64,000 nucleotides of DNA from an uncultured Roseburia sp. (GTDB lineage: Bacteria; Bacillota; Clostridia; Lachnospirales; Lachnospiraceae), in assembly GCA_947174805.1 (NCBI GenBank), contig CAMWKH010000009.1, forward strand, positions 1 through 64,000, in the 5' to 3' direction. The notes below the pieces were generated by a model. It saw only the letters and a list, made by a program, of their open reading frames with translations. It did no database searches and was not told the origin of the DNA. Below, in pieces: positions 60,089 through 64,000 of the stretch. Positions within the stretch are counted from its first letter, which is position 1; every line of letters begins with the position of its first letter. A program made the translations under genes and the position numbers.

Positions 60089-60954
60089 TGGCAAAAAATC
60101 CAGATAATCAGGTTAGCGCGGTGAGAAAAACAAAACACGGCACAGCTTTAACTATCTTTTTTACCCTGTTGTCCATTGTTTATGTAATGCCTATTATCAT
60201 TGTTGTGATGAACTCTTTTAAGAGAAAAGCTTATGTAAACCGTTATCCTTTCAAAATTGGTACGGGCAAGATGTTTGTAGGCCTTGAGAACTATGTGGAA
60301 GGTATTAAGAAAACAGAATTTTTCAACGCTTTCGGATACTCCTTGTTTATCACAGTATGTTCCGTGGCAGTGATTATCCTCTGCACATCCATGTGTGCAT
60401 GGTATATTACAAGGGTGCAGACACCATTTACAAAGGCTATGTATATGTTATGTCTCTTTTCCATGATTGTACCTTTCCAGATGGTAATGTTTACACTTTC
60501 TAAAATTGCAAATATGTTGCATTTGTCTAATCCTGTTGGTATAATATTAGTATATTTGGGATTTGGGGCAGGATTGGCGGTGTTTATGTTTACCGGATTT
60601 GTAAAGAGTATCCCACTGGAAATTGAGGAGGCGGCTATGATTGACGGATGTACACCGATTCAGACATATTTCCAGGTGGTATTCCCAATCTTAAAACCAA
60701 CTGCAATTACCGTGGCAATTTTGCAGGCTATGTGGATTTGGAACGATTACCTTCTTCCATATCTGGTATTGGATATTAAGAAATACAAGACAATTCCCAT
60801 TGCGGTACAGTACTTAAAAGGCGGTTACGGCTCTATTGACTGGGGCGCTATGATGGCTATGCTGGTTTTGGCAATTATTCCCATTATTATATTTTATATT
60901 GCCTGCCAGAAGTATATTATCGAGGGTGTTGTAGCCGGAGCAGTAAAAGGTTAA
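60088..60954 (+). CDS. Sugar ABC transporter permease (MalG-like)
   Basis: A 288-residue permease of six membrane segments with the EAA loop EIEEAAMIDGCTPIQTYFQV. The N-terminus TALTIFFTLLSIVYVMPIII begins the first segment. Its start ATG 60088 overlaps the stop of the MalF-like gene; AAGGAGGTG at 60071-60079 gives strong initiation. It pairs with the MalF-like permease in a CUT1 importer. A hairpin at 60976-61010 separates it from the regulator gene. Confidence 0.9.
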   Translation: MAKNPDNQVSAVRKTKHGTALTIFFTLLSIVYVMPIIIVVMNSFKRKAYVNRYPFKIGTGKMFVGLENYVEGIKKTEFFNAFGYSLFITVCSVAVIILCTSMCAWYITRVQTPFTKAMYMLCLFSMIVPFQMVMFTLSKIANMLHLSNPVGIILVYLGFGAGLAVFMFTGFVKSIPLEIEEAAMIDGCTPIQTYFQVVFPILKPTAITVAILQAMWIWNDYLLPYLVLDIKKYKTIPIAVQYLKGGYGSIDWGAMMAMLVLAIIPIIIFYIACQKYIIEGVVAGAVKG

Positions 60955-60975
60955 TAATGTTATGCAGTTAAAAAA

Positions 60976-61010
60976 TGCGCCTCCCAGACCATAAAGGTTT
61001 CGGAGGCGCA
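60976..61010 (+). terminator. Hairpin between permease and lacI-type gene
   Basis: TGCGCCTCC (60976-60984) pairs with GGAGGCGCA (61002-61010) around a 17-base loop. Followed by ATTAAAT, so a weak or partial terminator. Confidence 0.55.
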
Positions 61011-61035
61011 ATTAAATACAGGCAGGTATAGGCGA

Positions 61036-62043
61036 ATGGTGACAATCAAAGATATTGCAAGGGAGTCGGGGTATTCCGTAAGCACGGTATCCCGGGTCTT
61101 AAATAACAGGAGAGATGTGAGTCCTGTGGCAAAAAAGAAAATTGAGCAGGTGGTGGCGGATTATAATTTTGTCCCCAACAATAATGCAAAACATTTAAAG
61201 CAGATGGGAAGCAAGACGGTTGTCATTCTGGTAAAAGGTAACGGAAATATGCTGTTTGCAAACATTGTGGAAGAGATTCAGTGTATGGTTCAGCGGACCC
61301 AGTATACCCCTGTGGTGACATATTTGGACGAAAGTGAGGATGAAGTGCAGCATGCCATCCGGATTAGCCGGGAGAGAAAACCCATGGGAATTCTGTTTTT
61401 GGGCGGAGCGCCGGATAATTTTAAACGGGAGTTTGACCAGGTGGGCATCCCTTCTGTACTGGTGACAAACCAGGGTAAAAATTTCGGCGTGGAAAATCTG
61501 GCCAGCGTGGCCACAGATGACGTGGCTGCGGCGGAATGTGCGGTGGATTACCTCTTTACAAATGGACATAAAAAAATTGGGATTATCGGGGGAGACCTTT
61601 CTTTTTCTTATACCAGCAGACAGAGGTATAAAGGTTGTATTCAAAGTTTTGAGAAACACAAGATGGTTTTTGATGAGTTACATAATTATTCTGGTGCCAG
61701 ATTCAGTTTTGAAGGCGCATATCAGGCGATGGTAAACTTGATGGAAAAAAAGCCGGATCTTACGGCGGTGTTTGCCATGAGCGATGTGATGGCCATCGGA
61801 GCGGCCCGGGCATTAAAGGATATGGGGAAAAGAGTACCGGAGGATATTTCCGTGATTGGGTTTGACGGAATCACATTGGCGGATTATTATAATCCAAAGC
61901 TTTCTACCATCAGACAGCAGTATAAGCTTTTGGCCAGGCGCAGTGTGGAAATGCTGTTCCACATGGTGGATTTTGCAGATGATCCCATTCATGAGGTAAT
62001 ACCCTTTGAACTTGTTACAGGTGAGAGTGTGAGAACTATTTAA
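61036..62043 (+). CDS. LacI family regulator of the maltodextrin operon
   Basis: A 335-residue LacI-type repressor. HTH VTIKDIARESGYSVSTVSRVLNNR at residues 2-25, hinge helix region with FVPNNNAKHLK, and a periplasmic-binding-like effector domain (VAAAECAVDYLFTNGHKKIG, AVFAMSDVMAIGAARALKD, PEDISVIGFDGITLADYYNP). It most likely binds the AACGTT operators 3.4 kb upstream and is relieved by a malto-oligosaccharide or related sugar. The start at ATG 61036 has AGGCAGG upstream at 61020-61026. Confidence 0.9.
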   Translation: MVTIKDIARESGYSVSTVSRVLNNRRDVSPVAKKKIEQVVADYNFVPNNNAKHLKQMGSKTVVILVKGNGNMLFANIVEEIQCMVQRTQYTPVVTYLDESEDEVQHAIRISRERKPMGILFLGGAPDNFKREFDQVGIPSVLVTNQGKNFGVENLASVATDDVAAAECAVDYLFTNGHKKIGIIGGDLSFSYTSRQRYKGCIQSFEKHKMVFDELHNYSGARFSFEGAYQAMVNLMEKKPDLTAVFAMSDVMAIGAARALKDMGKRVPEDISVIGFDGITLADYYNPKLSTIRQQYKLLARRSVEMLFHMVDFADDPIHEVIPFELVTGESVRTI

Positions 62044-62060
62044 ACTGACAAACAGGAAAG

Positions 62061-62130
62061 TTTGCCAATAACGTTGACTCACGAGCGTCGTTATTTTGAA
62101 CAATATGGCAATTTCTATCCCTCGTGAGTA
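62061..62130 (+). promoter_or_regulatory. Structured intergenic region before malQ
   Basis: Nested inverted repeats: TTGCCA (62062-62067) with TGGCAA (62106-62111), ACTCACGAG (62077-62085) with CTCGTGAGT (62121-62129), and ATAACG (62068-62073) with CGTTAT (62089-62094). The ATAACGTT also resembles half of the mal operator. An RNA structure or second operator for malQ is possible. Confidence 0.4.
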
Positions 62131-62160
62131 TCATTGATTTAGATTAGGAGAATAGAGCGT

Positions 62161-63708
62161 ATGAGAACAAGTGGAATATTGATGCATATTTCCTCCCTTC
62201 CCTCCGAATATGGAATCGGAACGATGGGGAAAGAAGCCAGGAAGTTTGTGGATTTTCTTGTGAAGGCGGGCCAGACTTACTGGCAGATACTGCCTATCTG
62301 TCCCACCAGCTACGGAGATTCCCCCTATCAGTCTTTTTCCAGCCTTGCGGGAAATCCATATTTTATTGATTTGGAAATTCTCTGCAAGGAGAAACTGCTC
62401 ACGGAAAAAGAGTGTAAATCTTACAAATGGGGGAGTAAGAGGACAGAGGTGGATTACGGTATTATGTATGAAAACCGCTATGACCTTCTGAAAAAAGCTT
62501 TTGAGCGCTTCATGAAGAGAGTTCCCAGAGATTTTGACGCATTTTGTGAACAGGAAAAACACTGGCTGGAGGACTATGTGCTGTTTATGGCTTTAAAGGA
62601 TGCCAACGACGGCGCAGCCTGGTCAGAGTGGGATAAGGCGTACCGTTTCCGGGAAGAGGCAGCCATAAAGGATGCCAGGGAGACTTATGCCCAGGAGATG
62701 CAGTTTTACAGAATGCTTCAGTACCTGTTTTTCAAACAGTGGCGCAGCTTAAAAGAGTATGCCAACAAGAAGGGTATCAAAATTATCGGAGACGTGCCCA
62801 TCTATGTGGCAGGGGACAGTGCGGATGTGTGGGCAAACCCCGGACAGTTTTATTTGGATTCGGATTTAAATCCCATTGAGGTGGCAGGATGCCCGCCGGA
62901 TGCATTTTCCGCAGACGGCCAGCTGTGGGGAAATCCGCTGTTCCGCTGGGATGTGATGAGAGAGGACGGATATGCCTGGTGGACGAACCGCATCAAGGCC
63001 ATGTCGGAGCTTTACGACATAGTGCGCATCGACCATTTCCGTGGCTTTGATTCCTACTATGCCATTCCGGCACAGGACGATACCGCAAGAAACGGAAAGT
63101 GGAAAGAGGGTCCCGGCATGGAGCTCTTTGAAGTTTTGGAGGAAAAACTGGGGAAATTAAATATCATTGTGGAGGATTTGGGTTTTTTGACCCCCTCCGT
63201 GTTGAAATTAGTGAAGGACTCCGGATTCCCTGGGATGAAGCTGGTTCAGTTTGCCTTTGACACCAGGGAGGAGAGCGATTACCTTCCCCACAATTACCAG
63301 AGCCACAGCGTGGTCTACACGGGAACCCACGACAATGACACGATTCTTGGATGGATGAAAACGGCGCCCAGGGAGAGCGTGAACTTTGCAAAACGATATT
63401 TTAACCTGACTCAGGAGGAAGGCTATAACTGGGGCATGATGCGGGGGGCATGGGCAAGTGTCAGCGACCTTGCGGTTGTGCCTATGCAGGATCTTTTGGG
63501 ACTGGGCAGCAAAGCCAGAATGAATACCCCGTCCACTTTGGGATGCAACTGGAAATGGCGGGCAAAGCCCGATGCCATTACCCCCCAGCTTGCAGGGAAG
63601 GTGCGGAAATATATGAAGACCTACGGCAGAGAGCGTGTGGATGAGAAGAAAAAGTTAAAGGATGCTTTGGATGTGGAAAATAATAGCGCCGGGGAGACAG
63701 AAAATTAG
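62161..63708 (+). CDS. malQ: 4-alpha-glucanotransferase
   Basis: A 515-residue GH77 amylomaltase that transfers alpha-1,4-glucan segments during maltodextrin breakdown. SGILMHISSLPSEYGIG at the N-terminus, IIGDVPIYVAGDSADVWANP, the nucleophile Asp in VRIDHFRGFDSYYAIPA, the acid/base Glu in IIVEDLGFLTP and the third Asp in GTHDNDTILGW are all present, so it should be active. AGGAGAATAGAG precedes ATG 62161. Located after the LacI gene, it closes the operon; a hairpin terminator follows directly. Confidence 0.95.
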   Translation: MRTSGILMHISSLPSEYGIGTMGKEARKFVDFLVKAGQTYWQILPICPTSYGDSPYQSFSSLAGNPYFIDLEILCKEKLLTEKECKSYKWGSKRTEVDYGIMYENRYDLLKKAFERFMKRVPRDFDAFCEQEKHWLEDYVLFMALKDANDGAAWSEWDKAYRFREEAAIKDARETYAQEMQFYRMLQYLFFKQWRSLKEYANKKGIKIIGDVPIYVAGDSADVWANPGQFYLDSDLNPIEVAGCPPDAFSADGQLWGNPLFRWDVMREDGYAWWTNRIKAMSELYDIVRIDHFRGFDSYYAIPAQDDTARNGKWKEGPGMELFEVLEEKLGKLNIIVEDLGFLTPSVLKLVKDSGFPGMKLVQFAFDTREESDYLPHNYQSHSVVYTGTHDNDTILGWMKTAPRESVNFAKRYFNLTQEEGYNWGMMRGAWASVSDLAVVPMQDLLGLGSKARMNTPSTLGCNWKWRAKPDAITPQLAGKVRKYMKTYGRERVDEKKKLKDALDVENNSAGETEN

Positions 63709-63720
63709 GATATAGGGAGA

Positions 63721-63756
63721 AAATTCCGAAATCCCATATGGGATTTCGGAATTTTT
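63721..63756 (+). terminator. Rho-independent terminator after malQ
   Basis: AAATTCCGAAATCCC (63721-63735), loop ATAT, GGGATTTCGGAATTT (63740-63754), followed by TTG. A perfect 15-bp stem. Confidence 0.9.
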
Positions 63757-63778
63757 GACGTTACAGGATTTTAGATTA

Positions 63779-63807
63779 TTGACAATAGGATAATGAAACT
63801 TTATGAT
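63779..63807 (+). promoter_or_regulatory. Sigma-A promoter of the last gene
   Basis: TTGACA (63779-63784), 17 bases, TATGAT (63802-63807), 35 bases before the ATG at 63842. Confidence 0.8.
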
Positions 63808-63841
63808 AAAAGCAAGAATATAATACATACAGGAGAGAAAA

Positions 63842-64000
63842 ATGAATAAGAAAAAATTATCTACGGCAGTTAGCAGAATAATAGAAATTATTGAATTAAT
63901 TTTTGGCTGTATTTGGATATTTATTTTTGGGGGGAGTGCATTAATATGTACCTTTGATTACAACGAGTCTGGCATAGCTATAATAATTATTATGTGGGTG
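63842..64000 (+). CDS. Partial membrane protein, cut by the window end
   Basis: The first 53 codons of a gene: KKKLSTAVSRIIEIIELIF then a hydrophobic segment GCIWIFIFGGSALIC and, after a short polar turn, a second one (GIAIIIIMWV). AGGAGAG at 63831-63837 is the ribosome binding site. The AT-rich codons differ from the malQ region. Family not recognised. Confidence 0.7.
   Translation, partial: MNKKKLSTAVSRIIEIIELIFGCIWIFIFGGSALICTFDYNESGIAIIIIMWV

Overview
The window reads as chromosomal DNA of an anaerobic gut-type Firmicute, most likely a Lachnospiraceae (Clostridia). The best markers are the six-cysteine SCIFF peptide (17396-17539) directly upstream of its radical SAM maturase, a fused SecDF, the ireB-ruvX-DUF1292-rnj-ylbF-mltG-like-trmR-trhP block known from Firmicutes, a ThiI without a rhodanese domain beside its own cysteine desulfurase, and strong purine-rich ribosome binding sites. 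No rRNA, tRNA, CRISPR array or complete insertion sequence was seen. Genus cannot be named from the sequence alone.

Layout. 1-2354: a ragged left edge with gene remnants, a YdeI-like protein, a GNAT acetyltransferase and a frameshifted unknown gene. 2355-7248: hydrolase, prmA, rsmE, cysteine desulfurase and thiI (translation-apparatus methylation and tRNA thiolation). 7337-8993: an HPr-like protein without the active-site His, divergent from mtaB. 9115-16058: the conserved block for cell-wall signalling, RNA decay and tRNA wobble modification, closed by a bidirectional terminator against aroC (minus strand). 17396-22466: SCIFF, scfB, secDF, glyA. 22662-28728: a MacB/YknXYZ-type ABC exporter with two different adaptors, then a degenerate PilT-like ATPase. 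28850-38132: serS, a small XRE regulator, a pseudo-rhomboid, a CgeB-like glycosyltransferase, glnS, a DUF2225 protein, a PdxR/MocR regulator and small Lachnospiraceae-type proteins. 38226-41714 (minus): a 1162-residue secreted arabinanase-like protein whose GH43 domain appears in permuted order. 42135-57377: arginine biosynthesis (argG, argC, argJ, argB, argD), interrupted between argC-GNAT and argJ by about 6.3 kb of accessory genes and gene scars. 57586-63708: a LacI-controlled maltodextrin-type uptake operon (binding protein, two permeases, regulator, 4-alpha-glucanotransferase) with a triple operator and no ATPase of its own. The window ends inside a small membrane protein gene.

How it fits together: the housekeeping blocks are well ordered and often translationally coupled. 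The accessory material concentrates at 1-2354, 30-42 kb and 46.4-52.8 kb, where at least three genes survive only as short scars (an AgrA-type regulator, an ANT(6)-type adenylyltransferase, an AAA-ATPase-like/PD-(D/E)XK protein). The most unusual observations are the permuted GH43 protein, a leader-peptide/hairpin arrangement before an MFS exporter, the double-adaptor exporter with internal repeats and an inserted domain, and several proteins that kept a family fold but lost catalytic residues (HPr-like, PilT-like, rhomboid-like, MltG-like). All functions are read by eye from motifs and context; no database search was run.
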